DNA of 64,000 nucleotides, taken from assembly GCF_001428255.1 (NCBI RefSeq), contig NZ_LMRW01000009.1, positions 1 through 64,000 on the forward strand, read 5' to 3'. The position numbers and the translations under genes were made by a program. Below the pieces are notes generated by a model, which was not told the origin of the DNA, ran no database searches, and saw only the letters and a program-made list of their open reading frames with translations. Positions 55,865 to 64,000 of this stretch are shown piece by piece. The stretch comes from Agromyces sp. Soil535. Lineage in GTDB: Bacteria > Actinomycetota > Actinomycetes > Actinomycetales > Microbacteriaceae. Each line of letters starts with the position of its first letter. Within the stretch, counting starts at the first letter, position 1.

Positions 55865-56989
55865 GTGTTGAAGAAGCAACTCACCCTCGTCGCCGTCGGG
55901 CTCTCGACCGCCGTCGCACTGGGCCTCACGGGCTGCGCTGCGGGCGAGGCCGACGCCGGAGACGGCGGTACGGATGCCGCGACCGCCACGAGCCTCGCCG
56001 ACTTCGGCGACCTCGCTGCGCTCGAGGAGGCCGCCAAGGCCGAGGGCCAGCTGAACGTCATCGCGCTTCCGCGCGACTGGGCGAACTACGGCGAGGTGCT
56101 CGACCTGTTCGCCGAGAAGTACCCCGAGATCACGATCAACGAAGCCTCCCCCGACGCGTCGAGCGCCGAGGAGATCCAGGCGGCAGAGACGAACGCGGGC
56201 CTCGACACCGCCCCCGACGTGTTCGACCTCGGCCTCACGGTGGCGCTGCAGAACACCGACACGTTCGCGCCGTACCAGGTCGCCGCGTGGGACGACATCC
56301 CCGACGAGCTCAAGGAGCCGAACGGCCTGTTCGTCGGCGACTACGGCGGCTACATGTCGATCGGCTACGACTCGTCGAAGTTCGCCGAGCCGGCCTCGCT
56401 CGACGAGCTGCTCGGCGACGAGTACCGTGGCGCCGTCGCCATCAACGGCGACCCGACCCAGGCGGGCGCCGCGTTCGCCGCCGTGGGCCTCGCGACCGTG
56501 CAGTCCGACGGCACGCTCGACGACTTCCAGCCGGGCATCGACTTCTTCGGCGAGCTCAACGATGCGGGCAACCTGTTGAAGGTCGACGTGACCACCGCCA
56601 CCGTCGCGTCGGGCGAGACCCCGGTCGTCTTCGACTGGGACTACCTGAACGCCGCGCACACGGCTGACAACCCCGCCTGGGAGACCGTGATCCTCCCGGG
56701 CGTCGGCTACGCGGGCTACTACAACCAGGCCGTCAACAAGGATGCCCCGCACCCGGCGGCCGCACGCCTGTGGCAGGAGTTCCTCTACAGCGACGAGGCG
56801 CAGAACCTGTGGTTGAAGGGCGGCGCCCGCCCCGTGCTCGCGGACGCGATGGCCGAGGCCGGCACCATCGACGAGGAGCTGTTCGCGGCCCTGCCCGCAT
56901 CGCCCGAGGAGACGGTCGTCCCGACCGAGGAGCAGAGCACGGCGGCGGGCGAGCTGCTCGGCGCCGAGTGGGCCACGGCCGTCGAGTGA
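55865..56989 (+). CDS. ABC transporter substrate-binding lipoprotein (Fe3+/polyamine/2-AEP-type)
   Basis: A 374-residue extracellular binding protein. The lipoprotein signal reads MLKKQLTLVAVGLSTAVALG, then the lipobox LTGC with Cys24. The mature part contains VIALPRDWANYGEVLDLFAEKYP, IQAAETNAGLDTAPDVFDLG, WDYLNAAHTADNPAWETVILPG and NKDAPHPAAARLWQEFLYSDEA, fitting the class of Fe3+, polyamine, thiamine or aminoethylphosphonate binders. The start is GTG 55865 (or TTG 55868); GGAGGACAC precedes. It is the first gene of a complete four-gene importer operon. Confidence 0.92.
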   Translation: MLKKQLTLVAVGLSTAVALGLTGCAAGEADAGDGGTDAATATSLADFGDLAALEEAAKAEGQLNVIALPRDWANYGEVLDLFAEKYPEITINEASPDASSAEEIQAAETNAGLDTAPDVFDLGLTVALQNTDTFAPYQVAAWDDIPDELKEPNGLFVGDYGGYMSIGYDSSKFAEPASLDELLGDEYRGAVAINGDPTQAGAAFAAVGLATVQSDGTLDDFQPGIDFFGELNDAGNLLKVDVTTATVASGETPVVFDWDYLNAAHTADNPAWETVILPGVGYAGYYNQAVNKDAPHPAAARLWQEFLYSDEAQNLWLKGGARPVLADAMAEAGTIDEELFAALPASPEETVVPTEEQSTAAGELLGAEWATAVE

Positions 56990-56991
56990 CG

Positions 56992-57936
56992 ATGTCCGCC
57001 CCAGTCGCCCAGGCGGCACCGACGACCGGCGCGGAGCGGCGCGAGACGCCCGCCCCGCCCGGTCGCGCGGGCGGAGCCGTACGAGGCCGAGCGGTCCGCC
57101 TGCAGGCGGCGCTCGGCCTGGTGCCGTTCGCGGCGTACGTGCTCGCCTTCCTCGCACTGCCGACGCTCATCGCGGTCGCGAGCGGCTTCTTCGACGACGA
57201 GGGGTCGTTCACGCTCGCGAACGTCGCAGCCCTCGGCGACCCCGTCATCCTGCGCACGTTCTGGAACTCCGCGTGGCTCTCGGCGCTCACCGCGGTCGTC
57301 GGCGCGGTGGTCGGCGCCGCCGCCTGCTACGCCCTGATCGGCCTCGAGGGCACGGGCACGCGGGCCGTCGTCGATGCCGCGGCGGGCGTGCTGGCCCAGT
57401 TCGGCGGCGTCATGCTCGCGTTCGCCTTCATCGCGACGATCGGCCTGCAGGGGCTCGTCACCATCTGGCTGCAGGACGCGTTCGGCATCGACCTGTTCGC
57501 CGACGGCGCGTGGATCTACGAGTTGCCGGGGCTCATCCTCCCCTACCTCTACTTCCAGGTGCCGCTCATGATCATCACGTTCATGCCCGCCCTGAGCGCG
57601 CTGAAGCCGCAGTGGGCCGAGGCGAACCTCACGCTCGGCGGCACGCGCACGGGCTTCTGGCGGCACGTCGGCATCCCCGTGCTCGCGCCGTCGTTCCTCG
57701 CGAGCCTGCTGCTGCTGTTCGCGAACGCGTTCTCCTCGTACGCGACCGCTGCCGCGCTCGCGAGCCAGGGCTCGCAGATCGTGCCCCTCCAGATCCGCAC
57801 GGCGCTCACGAGCGAGACCATGCTCGGGCGCGAGAACCTCGCGGGCGCGCTCGCACTCGGCATGATCGCGGTGATGGCGCTCACGATGTGGGGGTACTCG
57901 GCCGTCCAGCGCCGCGCCGCGAGGTGGCAGCGATGA
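56992..57936 (+). CDS. ABC transporter permease (PotB/FbpB-type, first)
   Basis: A 314-residue permease. After a Pro/Arg-rich N-terminal tail come six helices, starting AALGLVPFAAYVLAFLALPT. The EAA loop is QWAEANLTLGGTRTGFWRHVGIPVLAPS, and the last helix GALALGMIAVMALTMWGY. It starts three bases after the stop of the binding protein gene and overlaps the next permease gene by 4 bp, so it belongs to the same operon. It forms the channel with the second permease. Confidence 0.93.
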   Translation: MSAPVAQAAPTTGAERRETPAPPGRAGGAVRGRAVRLQAALGLVPFAAYVLAFLALPTLIAVASGFFDDEGSFTLANVAALGDPVILRTFWNSAWLSALTAVVGAVVGAAACYALIGLEGTGTRAVVDAAAGVLAQFGGVMLAFAFIATIGLQGLVTIWLQDAFGIDLFADGAWIYELPGLILPYLYFQVPLMIITFMPALSALKPQWAEANLTLGGTRTGFWRHVGIPVLAPSFLASLLLLFANAFSSYATAAALASQGSQIVPLQIRTALTSETMLGRENLAGALALGMIAVMALTMWGYSAVQRRAARWQR

Positions 57937-58748
57937 GCGGGCCCGGCTTCGCGCCGCGCCCAGCGGTCCGTTGGGCGATCGGCATCGTGCTGGTCGTGCT
58001 GTTCGCGATCCCCATCGTGTCGATGGCCGAGTACACGCTGCGGGATGCCGCGAGCGGGCACTCCCTGGCGCACTGGCTGGCGCTGGTCGACCCCGCGAAC
58101 GCCGGCCGGTACCGGCCGATCTGGACCGGCCTCGGCAACTCGGTGGTGCTGGCCGTCACGACCGTGGCGATCGTGCTCCTCCTGCTCGCCCCGACCATGG
58201 TGCTCGTGCGCCTGCGGTTCCCGAAGCTCCGCCTTCCGTTCGAGTTCGTCGTCCTGTTGCCGATCACGATCCCCGCGATCGTGCTCGTGGTCGGGCTCGC
58301 TCCGATCTACCTCTGGATCGGCCGCACGTTCGGCACCGGCATCTGGACGCTGGCGTTCGCCTACGGAATCACCGTGCTGCCGTTCGCCTACCGTGCGATC
58401 CAGTCGTCGATCGACGCGACCGACGTGCGCACCCTCGCCGAGGCGGCCAGGGCGCTCGGCGCCGGCTGGCCCACCGTGCTGTGGCGAGTCCTCGCCCCGA
58501 ACCTGCGGCCGGGCCTCATCGCCGCGGCGCTCATCTCCGTCGCGGTCGTGCTCGGGGAGTTCACGATCGCGTCGCTGCTGAACCGGCAGAACCTGCAGAC
58601 CGCGCTCGTCGTGGTCGGCAAGCAGGACCCCTACGCCTCGGTCAGCCTCTCGCTCATCGCCCTCGTCTTCGCGTTCGCGCTGCTCGTCGTCATCGGGCGC
58701 GCCGGTCGTCCACGCGGCGCTCGCACCAACCAGAAAGGCCGGTCATGA
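57933..58748 (+). CDS. ABC transporter permease (PotC/FbpB-type, second)
   Basis: A 271-residue permease with six hydrophobic helices, beginning WAIGIVLVVLFAIPIVSMAEY. The EAA loop is RTLAEAARALGAGWPTVLWRVLAPNLRPG. The ending LVVIGRAGRPRGARTNQKG is basic and cytoplasmic. It pairs with the first permease (4-bp overlap) and is followed by the ATPase gene with a further 4-bp overlap. Confidence 0.93.
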   Translation: MSGPGFAPRPAVRWAIGIVLVVLFAIPIVSMAEYTLRDAASGHSLAHWLALVDPANAGRYRPIWTGLGNSVVLAVTTVAIVLLLLAPTMVLVRLRFPKLRLPFEFVVLLPITIPAIVLVVGLAPIYLWIGRTFGTGIWTLAFAYGITVLPFAYRAIQSSIDATDVRTLAEAARALGAGWPTVLWRVLAPNLRPGLIAAALISVAVVLGEFTIASLLNRQNLQTALVVVGKQDPYASVSLSLIALVFAFALLVVIGRAGRPRGARTNQKGRS

Positions 58749-59824
58749 CCGAGTCCGCCGTCATCGCCACCGCCGACAACGCGATCCTCGCCTCGCGCGG
58801 CCAGGGCACACCCGTCGCGTTCGAGGGCGTCGTCAAGCGGTACGGGTCGAACCGGGTGCTGCACGGCGTCGACCTGTCTATCGAGCCCGGCGAGTTCGTC
58901 TCGCTCCTCGGCCCGTCCGGGTGCGGCAAGACCACCGCGCTGCGCGTGCTCGCGGGGCTGGAGCGCGCCGACGGCGGCACGGTGCGCATCGGGGGCGCGG
59001 ATGTCTCGGCCGTGCCCACGAACCGGCGCGACCTCGGCATGGTCTTCCAGGCGTATTCGCTGTTCCCGCACCTCGACGTCGCGGCCAACACCGCCTTCGG
59101 GCTCCGTATGCGCAAGGTGGCGAAGGCGGAGGCATCCGACCGCGTGCGTGACGCGCTCGCCCTGGTGGGCCTCGCCCATCTCGCCGAGCGCTACCCGCAC
59201 GAGTTGTCGGGCGGCCAGCAGCAGCGCGTCGCGCTCGCGCGGGCGCTCGTGACCGAGCCGCGCGTGCTGCTCCTCGACGAGCCGCTTTCCGCACTCGATG
59301 CGAAGGTGCGCGTGCAGCTCCGCGACGAGATCCGCCGGATCCAGTTGCGGCTCCGCATCACCACCGTGTTCGTGACGCACGACCAGGAGGAGGCCCTCGC
59401 GGTGTCCGACCGGATCGCGGTCATGGACGCCGGCCGCATCGACCAGGTCGGCACGCCGGAGGAGCTGTACCTGCGACCCGCCACGGCGAATGTCGCAGAG
59501 TTCGTCGGACTGTCGAGCGTGCTCCCCGCCGTCGTGGAGGGCGGCGCGGCATCCGTGCTCGGCGTGACCGTGCCGGTCATCGGCGAGGTGCCGGACGGCC
59601 CTGCTGAGGTGTTCGTGCGTCCCGAGAACGTGCGGCTGGGAGGACCGATCGCGGCGATCGTGCAGGAGAGCACGTTCCTCGGCAGCATCCGTCGCACCCT
59701 GCTGCGCACCGAGGACGGGGCGCTGGTGCGCATGCAGCACCCGGCGCGCGAGCGCCTCGAATTCGGGGAACGGGTGACGCTCGACGTGGATGCGGTACCG
59801 GTCGCCGCGCGGCCCGTGGAGTGA
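58745..59824 (+). CDS. ABC transporter ATPase (PotA/FbpC-type)
   Basis: A 359-residue ATP-binding subunit. Walker A is LLGPSGCGKTTALRVL, the Q-loop is MVFQAYSLFPHL, the signature is ELSGGQQQRVALARAL, Walker B is VLLLDEPLSALD, and the switch His is in VFVTHDQEEALAVSDRI. A TOBE-like regulatory domain follows (about 280-355), with EVFVRPENVRLGG. It drives the four-gene importer. The substrate could be a polyamine, ferric iron, thiamine or 2-aminoethylphosphonate; the C-terminal domain does not decide. Confidence 0.95.
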   Translation: MTESAVIATADNAILASRGQGTPVAFEGVVKRYGSNRVLHGVDLSIEPGEFVSLLGPSGCGKTTALRVLAGLERADGGTVRIGGADVSAVPTNRRDLGMVFQAYSLFPHLDVAANTAFGLRMRKVAKAEASDRVRDALALVGLAHLAERYPHELSGGQQQRVALARALVTEPRVLLLDEPLSALDAKVRVQLRDEIRRIQLRLRITTVFVTHDQEEALAVSDRIAVMDAGRIDQVGTPEELYLRPATANVAEFVGLSSVLPAVVEGGAASVLGVTVPVIGEVPDGPAEVFVRPENVRLGGPIAAIVQESTFLGSIRRTLLRTEDGALVRMQHPARERLEFGERVTLDVDAVPVAARPVE

Positions 59825-59827
59825 CGG

Positions 59828-60367
59828 TCAGCTGCCGCCGAGCCCGACCCGGTCGGGCACCGCGCCCATCACGCGCGGGAGCCACGACTCGACGTCGGGC
59901 CAGGCGCGCCCGGTCGGAAGGTGACGGAGCAACCCCGCGAGCGAGTCGTCGGCGTCGGGCCACGGGATGACCCGGGTGGGCGACTCGGCCGCGAGCACGC
60001 CGAGCCACCAATGCTTCCACGTGACGGGCAGGGTCTCGGGGTGGAGGACGACGTAGTAGTCGGGCACGTTGATCGCGTGCCGTTCGGCGGCCTCGACGGC
60101 GCGGTCGATCTCGAGCTCCAGCACGCCGAAGGTCGACTGATCATCGAAGAACTCGACCCAGGCGGCCGCCACGTGGCCGAGGGGGTCACGGTCGTGCACG
60201 ACGTAGGGCGCGGCGGCCGTGGCAGACCAGCGGGCCACCTCGTCATCGGAGGCGCGGTCGAAGCTCGCCGCGCGAACGTTGGCGAATCCCTCGAGCGCGT
60301 GGATGGCCGACGTCGCCTCGTCACCGACGACGACCAGTGTGGTGCTGGCCGGTGCCTCCATTTCCAC
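59828..60367 (-). CDS. Hypothetical protein (179 aa)
   Basis: A 179-residue soluble protein without a recognised domain. It begins with a hydrophobic strand LVVVGDEATSAIHALEGFANV, ending in an alternating alpha/beta pattern, and contains VLELEIDRAVEAAERHAINVPDYYVVLHPETLPVTWKHWWLG (motifs ELEIDRAVEAAERHAINVP and KHWWLG). Pattern and acidic, tryptophan-rich composition hint at a compact globular fold. The start is GTG 60367 or ATG 60361, directly after a TAAAAT element, so it may be leaderless. It is convergent with the importer operon, with three bases between the stop codons. Confidence 0.65.
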   Translation of the reverse strand: MEMEAPASTTLVVVGDEATSAIHALEGFANVRAASFDRASDDEVARWSATAAAPYVVHDRDPLGHVAAAWVEFFDDQSTFGVLELEIDRAVEAAERHAINVPDYYVVLHPETLPVTWKHWWLGVLAAESPTRVIPWPDADDSLAGLLRHLPTGRAWPDVESWLPRVMGAVPDRVGLGGS

Positions 60368-60426
60368 ATTTTACGTCATCAGAACGCGACCAGTCCGGAG
60401 ACGAGCCGGGCGGTGAGCGGCGCGAG

Positions 60427-61428
60427 TCAACCGATCCGAAGCACGACGTTGCCCCGCTTACGGCCGCTGTCGACGTAGCGGTGCGCCTCGACGATGTCGT
60501 CGAGGTCGTACGTGCGGTCGATCACGGGTCGGATCTCCCCCGCCTCGGCGAGGCGCACGAGCCCGGCAAGATCCTCGTGCGAGACGGGCCCGGGCGTGAA
60601 GGTCACGGTCTTTCCGCTGCGACGCGTGTGCCGCGACGCGGTGAGTATGCCGCCGAGACTCGTGATCACGAGCAGGAGCGCACCACCGGGCTTGAGCGAG
60701 TGCTCCACCCGCGTGAACGGGGCGTCGCCACCGCACTCCACGATCACGTCGTAGGTGCGACCGCTCGTCGCGAAGTCCTCACGGGCGCGATCGATGACGT
60801 GGTCGGCGCCGAGCGAGCGGACCAGGTCGGCCTTGCTCGCACTGCAGACGCCGGTGACGGTCGCGCCACGCTGCTTCGCGAGCTGCACGACGGACGTGCC
60901 CACGGCACCGGATGCCCCGTTCACGAGCACTTCGGAGCCCGGCCCCAGCTTCACGCGGTTGAGGTAGGCGAGTGCCGTGTACCCGCCGAACACGAGCGAC
61001 GCGGACTCCTCGAGCGTGAGGTTGCGAGGCTTCAGCGCGATCGCGTCGGACTGTGGCACCCGCGCGTACTCCGCGTGCGCGCCGAACGACGCGCCGAGCA
61101 TCGCGATCACCTCGTCGCCGGAGGCGAAGCCGGCGACCTCGTCGCCGACGGCCTCGACGACCCCCGCCGCATCCATGCCGAGTACCCGCTTCCGCGGCCG
61201 GAACACCCCGAGGGCGATCGGGATGTAGAACCACATGCCCTTCGGCAGGTCGCGGCTGCGCGTGCGATGGTCGGCGATGCTCACGGTGCTCGCGTGCACC
61301 CGCACGAGCAGTTCGTCGGCCTTCGGCACTGGCCTCGGCACCTGCTCGACCTGCACGACCTCGGGCCCGCCGAAGCGGTGGATGACCGCGGCTCGCATCG
61401 TCGTGGTTTGCATCATCGTGGCTTCCAT
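60427..61428 (-). CDS. NAD(P)-dependent quinone oxidoreductase-like (MDR) protein
   Basis: A 333-residue medium-chain dehydrogenase/reductase of the quinone oxidoreductase type without zinc ligands. The N-terminal domain has AAVIHRFGGPEVVQVEQVP, LVRVHASTVSIADHRTRS and GMDAAGVVEAVGDEV; the Rossmann motif is EVLVNGASGAVGTSVVQLA, followed by TGVCSASKADLVRSLGADHVID. The missing GHE zinc site and catalytic Cys support the quinone reductase type. The start is ATG 61428 with AGGTGCCGAC upstream. It is divergent from a TetR gene with a perfect 35-bp palindrome overlapping its promoter. Confidence 0.93.
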   Translation of the reverse strand: MEATMMQTTTMRAAVIHRFGGPEVVQVEQVPRPVPKADELLVRVHASTVSIADHRTRSRDLPKGMWFYIPIALGVFRPRKRVLGMDAAGVVEAVGDEVAGFASGDEVIAMLGASFGAHAEYARVPQSDAIALKPRNLTLEESASLVFGGYTALAYLNRVKLGPGSEVLVNGASGAVGTSVVQLAKQRGATVTGVCSASKADLVRSLGADHVIDRAREDFATSGRTYDVIVECGGDAPFTRVEHSLKPGGALLLVITSLGGILTASRHTRRSGKTVTFTPGPVSHEDLAGLVRLAEAGEIRPVIDRTYDLDDIVEAHRYVDSGRKRGNVVLRIG

Positions 61429-61436
61429 GTCGGCAC

Positions 61437-61471
61437 CTACCTTACGTTGTAAGTCTTACAACGTAAGGTAG
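61437..61471. promoter_or_regulatory. Perfect 35-bp palindrome, double TetR operator
   Basis: CTACCTTACGTTGTAAG (61437-61453) and CTTACAACGTAAGGTAG (61455-61471) are exact inverted copies around one T. Each arm contains a complete 13-bp palindrome (CTTACGTTGTAAG and CTTACAACGTAAG), so two operators lie side by side, as expected for a TetR protein binding as two dimers. The site ends nine bases before the oxidoreductase start and lies 86 bases before the tetR start. Confidence 0.85.
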
Positions 61472-61556
61472 CGTAGATCCCGACGGATGTCGAGAGGGAA
61501 GATCCCGAACATCGTGCACGCTTGTACCGTGGTGAGCACGAGGGGAGGACGGGCAC

Positions 61557-62276
61557 ATGTCGTCGACCACCGAACGGAGCGCCGAGCGGAACGCCGCACG
61601 CCGTGCGCCGCTGACCCGTGACCGCGTGCTCAGCACCGCCGTCGCACTGGCGGATGACGCGGGCATCGACGGCCTCACGATCCGCCGCCTCGCCGAGCAG
61701 CTCGGCGTCGAGCCCATGTCGCTCTACTACCACGTGCCGAACAAGGAGGCGATCCTCGACGGCATCGTCGAGCTCGTGTTCGGCGAGATCGAGGAGGCCA
61801 CCGGCGGCTTCGAGGTGCCGGCGTCGGATGCCGCATGGCAGGCGAGCCTGCGTGCACGGATCCTCGCCGCCCGCCGCGTGATGCTGCGGCATCCGTGGGC
61901 CCCCGGGGTCATGGACACGAGGAACGGGCTCGGAATCACCACGGCCCGCTATGTCGACGCCGTCGTGGGCACGCTCCGGTCGGGCGGGCTGTCGTACGAC
62001 CTCATCCACCACGCGATGCACGCGCTCGGCAGCCGCCTGTACGGGTTCTCGCAGGAGCTCGGCGAGGAGGGTGGCGACTCGGGCGACTCCGACGCGCTCG
62101 CGCAGATGGCGGAACACGTGCCGCACCTCGCTGCCATGCTCTCCGTCGTCGCCCACGACGACCCCGACTCCACCCTCGGCTGGTGCGACGACCAGTTCGA
62201 GTTCGAGTTCGGGCTCGACATCCTGCTCGACGGGCTGGAGCGTGCGCGACGGCGCGAGGCCGAAGGAGTCGAGTAG
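61557..62276 (+). CDS. TetR family regulator (TetR_C type)
   Basis: A 239-residue TetR regulator. The HTH (about 18-66) is RAPLTRDRVLSTAVALADDAG, LTIRRLAEQLGVEPMSLYYHVPNKEAILDGIV, where the MSLYYHV recognition helix is typical of members with the tetracycline repressor C-terminal domain (PF02909). That domain contains VMLRHPWAPGVMDTRNGLG and YDLIHHAMHALGSRLYGFSQ. It is divergent from the quinone oxidoreductase-like gene and presumably represses it and itself via the 35-bp palindrome. Confidence 0.94.
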   Translation: MSSTTERSAERNAARRAPLTRDRVLSTAVALADDAGIDGLTIRRLAEQLGVEPMSLYYHVPNKEAILDGIVELVFGEIEEATGGFEVPASDAAWQASLRARILAARRVMLRHPWAPGVMDTRNGLGITTARYVDAVVGTLRSGGLSYDLIHHAMHALGSRLYGFSQELGEEGGDSGDSDALAQMAEHVPHLAAMLSVVAHDDPDSTLGWCDDQFEFEFGLDILLDGLERARRREAEGVE

Positions 62277-62298
62277 GGCGGAGCGGTGCCGGCGCCGC

Positions 62299-62913
62299 TC
62301 AGGTCGCGAGGCGCAGGGCGGCCGCGCGCTCGTCGAGGTCGGGCAGCACCTCGGCCGCGTCGACGCCGCCGACGGTGAGCACGCGCCATCCGTCGCCCTC
62401 GAATCGCACGAACGACGACGACGCGTTGTCGAGCCGCGGGTAGTGCCGTGCATCGTGCCCGGTGATGGCGGCGAGCGTGTAGCGGATCAGCGTGCCGTGC
62501 GCGACCGCGAGCACGCGCGCGCCCGGGTGGTCGTGGCCGATGCGCTCGAGCCCCCGGATGCCGCGGGCTCCCACTTCGTCGTCGGGCTCCTTGCCGGCGA
62601 AGTCGCGGTCGGGCCAGCGCGTGTCGAGCTCGGCGACGAGCGTGCCCTCCGCCGCTCCGAAGTCCTGCTCGATGAGCTCGTCGTAGCCGCCGCCGAGCGG
62701 CACGTCGAGCGCCGTCGCGATGATCTCGGCCGTCTCGCGCGCCCGGCCGAGCGGTGAGCTCACGACCGCGTCCCACGGGCGGTGCGACAGCGCGGATGCC
62801 GCGGCGAGCGCCTGCTCGCGACCGGTGCCGTTCAGCGGGATGTCACTGCGCCCCTGCATGCGCTCGGCGAGGTTCCAGTCGGTCTGTCCGTGGCGGATGA
62901 GGGCGAGCAGCAT
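62299..62913 (-). CDS. Histidine phosphatase family protein
   Basis: A 204-residue phosphoglycerate-mutase-like histidine phosphatase. The active-site motif is ALIRHGQTDWN with the nucleophilic His in RHG, Arg and Glu follow in SSPLGRARETAEIIA and EQDFGAAEGT, and the second His is in VLAVAHGTLIRYTL. The substrate (phosphosugar, phosphorylated metabolite or protein) is not predictable. It is convergent with the tetR gene across a 22-base gap. Confidence 0.94.
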   Translation of the reverse strand: MLLALIRHGQTDWNLAERMQGRSDIPLNGTGREQALAAASALSHRPWDAVVSSPLGRARETAEIIATALDVPLGGGYDELIEQDFGAAEGTLVAELDTRWPDRDFAGKEPDDEVGARGIRGLERIGHDHPGARVLAVAHGTLIRYTLAAITGHDARHYPRLDNASSSFVRFEGDGWRVLTVGGVDAAEVLPDLDERAAALRLAT

Positions 62914-63064
62914 GATTCCAGCCTAGGCGAGCACGGCTGGGCGGATGCCGCGACGCCTCCGGGCTGTTCTCGAGGAAATCTCCGTGCACGGCACGGATGC
63001 GGCGAAGGTGCGGTGCGCGCACGCTGAACTCCACCAACCGATCCGACCGTCAAGGAGACGACCG

Positions 63065-63907
63065 ATGACCGACACTGCAGTATCCGCCCGGACCGACGCC
63101 GACCGCGCGCTCAAGACCAAGCACCGCGCGATGTGGGCCTCGGGCGACTACCCCACTCTCGCATCCGATCTCATCTGGGACCTCGGCCCACGCGTCGTCG
63201 CGGCCGCCGACGTGCGACCCGGCGAGCGCGTGCTCGACGTCGCTGCCGGCAGCGGCAACGCCGCGATCCCCGCCGCGTTGCGGGGCGCGACCGTCGTCGC
63301 GAGCGACCTGGCGCCCGAGCTGTTCGAGGCGGGCCGCCGTCTCGCCGCCGAGGCGGGCGCCGAGCTCGAGTGGCGCGAGGCGGACGCCGAGGAGCTGCCC
63401 TTCGGGGACGACACGTTCGACGTCGTGGTGTCGACGGTCGGCGTCATGTTCGCCCCGCACCACGAGCGGGCCGCCGACGAGCTCGTGCGCGTCACGAGGT
63501 CGGGCGGGCGGATCGCCCTCATCAACTGGACACCCGAGGGGTTCATCGGCCAGATGTTCAAGGCCATGAAGCCGTTCGCGGCACCGCTGCCGGAGGGCGC
63601 TCAGCCCGCACCGCTCTGGGGCGACGAGCAGCACGTGCGCGGCCTGCTCGGCGACCGCGTCACCGACGTGACGGCCGTGCGGCAGACCGTGCGCGTCGAC
63701 CGGTTCGACACCGGCGAGGCGTTCCGCGACTACTTCAAGCACCACTACGGGCCCACGATCGCGGTCTACCACCGCATCGCAGACGACCCCGAGCAGGTGC
63801 GTGCGCTCGACACGGCGCTCGCCGATCTCGCCCGGGCTCACGGCCTCGGCACGCCCGGCGGCGCGATGGAGTGGGAGTACCTGCTCCTCACCGCCGGAGT
63901 CCGCTGA
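63065..63907 (+). CDS. Class I SAM-dependent methyltransferase
   Basis: A 280-residue methyltransferase of the methyltransferase-11/25 group. Motif I is ERVLDVAAGSGNAAIPAAL, followed by VVASDLAPELFEAGR, AELEWREADAEELPFGDDTFDVVVSTVGVMF (read as EADAEELPFGDD) and VTRSGGRIALINWTPEGFIG. The C-terminal part (FRDYFKHHYGPTIAVYHRIA) is subfamily-specific. It resembles uncharacterised proteins annotated as UbiE-like; the substrate is unknown. The ATG at 63065 follows AAGGAGACGACC. A long hairpin follows the gene. Confidence 0.91.
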   Translation: MTDTAVSARTDADRALKTKHRAMWASGDYPTLASDLIWDLGPRVVAAADVRPGERVLDVAAGSGNAAIPAALRGATVVASDLAPELFEAGRRLAAEAGAELEWREADAEELPFGDDTFDVVVSTVGVMFAPHHERAADELVRVTRSGGRIALINWTPEGFIGQMFKAMKPFAAPLPEGAQPAPLWGDEQHVRGLLGDRVTDVTAVRQTVRVDRFDTGEAFRDYFKHHYGPTIAVYHRIADDPEQVRALDTALADLARAHGLGTPGGAMEWEYLLLTAGVR

Positions 63908-63913
63908 CCACGT

Positions 63914-63947
63914 CCCGGTGAGCGCCCGCACCCGGGCGCTCACCGGG
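63914..63947 (+). terminator. Strong 15-bp hairpin terminator
   Basis: CCCGGTGAGCGCCCG (63914-63928) pairs perfectly with CGGGCGCTCACCGGG (63933-63947), with a 4-nt loop, 7 bases after the methyltransferase stop. No T-tract follows. Confidence 0.82.
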
Positions 63948-63948
63948 G

Positions 63949-64000
63949 ATTCCCCCGCACCACCGCAACACCAGCACCACCACCACCACCCGGGAGACCC
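63949..64000. other. CAC-rich stretch at the right edge
   Basis: The last 50 bases are rich in CAC/ACC triplets (five CAC units in a row near 63978-63992). This may be intergenic low-complexity DNA or the start of a His- or Thr-rich coding region outside the window; it cannot be decided here. Confidence 0.3.

Noticed and set aside
63914..64000. CRISPR-like or tandem repeat array at the right edge
   Set aside because: The region is one terminator hairpin followed by a low-complexity CAC tract; no repeat-spacer pattern is present.

Overview
The window is chromosomal DNA of a very GC-rich actinobacterium, most likely a member of the Microbacteriaceae (Agromyces or Microbacterium-like). Evidence for this is the codon use (GC-ending almost throughout), a DUF222-type protein at the left edge, a PanD nearly identical in layout to the mycobacterial enzyme, MsiK-type sugar transport without its own ATPase, and the very frequent GGATGCC/GGCATCC heptamer. 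The family assignment is inference from gene content. I found no rRNA, tRNA, CRISPR array, integrase, transposase or replication origin.

Layout. 0-12 kb: transporters (AI-2E family, MFS), a lipase maturation factor-like membrane protein, a phytoene-desaturase-like flavoprotein coupled to a NUDIX hydrolase, a metallo-hydrolase and a MarR/reductase pair, interspersed with a dispersed hairpin repeat family and a broken hupE-like gene. 10-12 kb: a two-gene ClpP operon in which the second subunit has lost catalytic residues, facing a ClgR-like regulator that ends in LLAA. 12-26 kb: a second MarR/flavin-reductase pair, DUF1540, a small membrane protein with an iron-box-like site upstream, an NhaA-DsbA fusion, a sirtuin, a TetR/SDR pair, a UDG-like protein, an IclR plus S-adenosylhomocysteinase-like operon, a second AI-2E protein, and a PLP enzyme coupled to a ferritin-like protein. 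26-35.5 kb: EI24 protein, a DrrAB-type ABC exporter with divergent TetR, a methyltransferase, a cytochrome b-like protein, an FAD oxidoreductase, a CorA channel and an orphan contractile tail sheath protein.

35.5-46.6 kb is one coherent carbohydrate locus: a leftward operon (2-hydroxyacid dehydrogenase, DUF2264 protein, sugar-binding lipoprotein, two permeases, YesL/DUF624 protein) and a rightward one (heparinase II/III-like lyase, a DeoR/LacI chimeric regulator, a Gfo/Idh/MocA oxidoreductase), sharing a divergent promoter region with 10-bp-phased repeats. Together they look like a system importing uronate-containing oligosaccharides and breaking them down inside the cell.

46.6-64 kb: TrxR-like flavoprotein, epoxide hydrolase with divergent WYL regulator, a small secreted protein, PanD, a TetR-CocE/NonD hydrolase operon, SRPBCC protein, secreted endonuclease/phosphatase, a complete four-gene Fe3+/polyamine-type ABC importer, a quinone oxidoreductase/TetR pair around a perfect 35-bp palindrome, a histidine phosphatase and a methyltransferase. 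A recurring theme is divergent regulator/enzyme pairs with visible operators, and terminators built from inverted copies of the GGATGCC motif.
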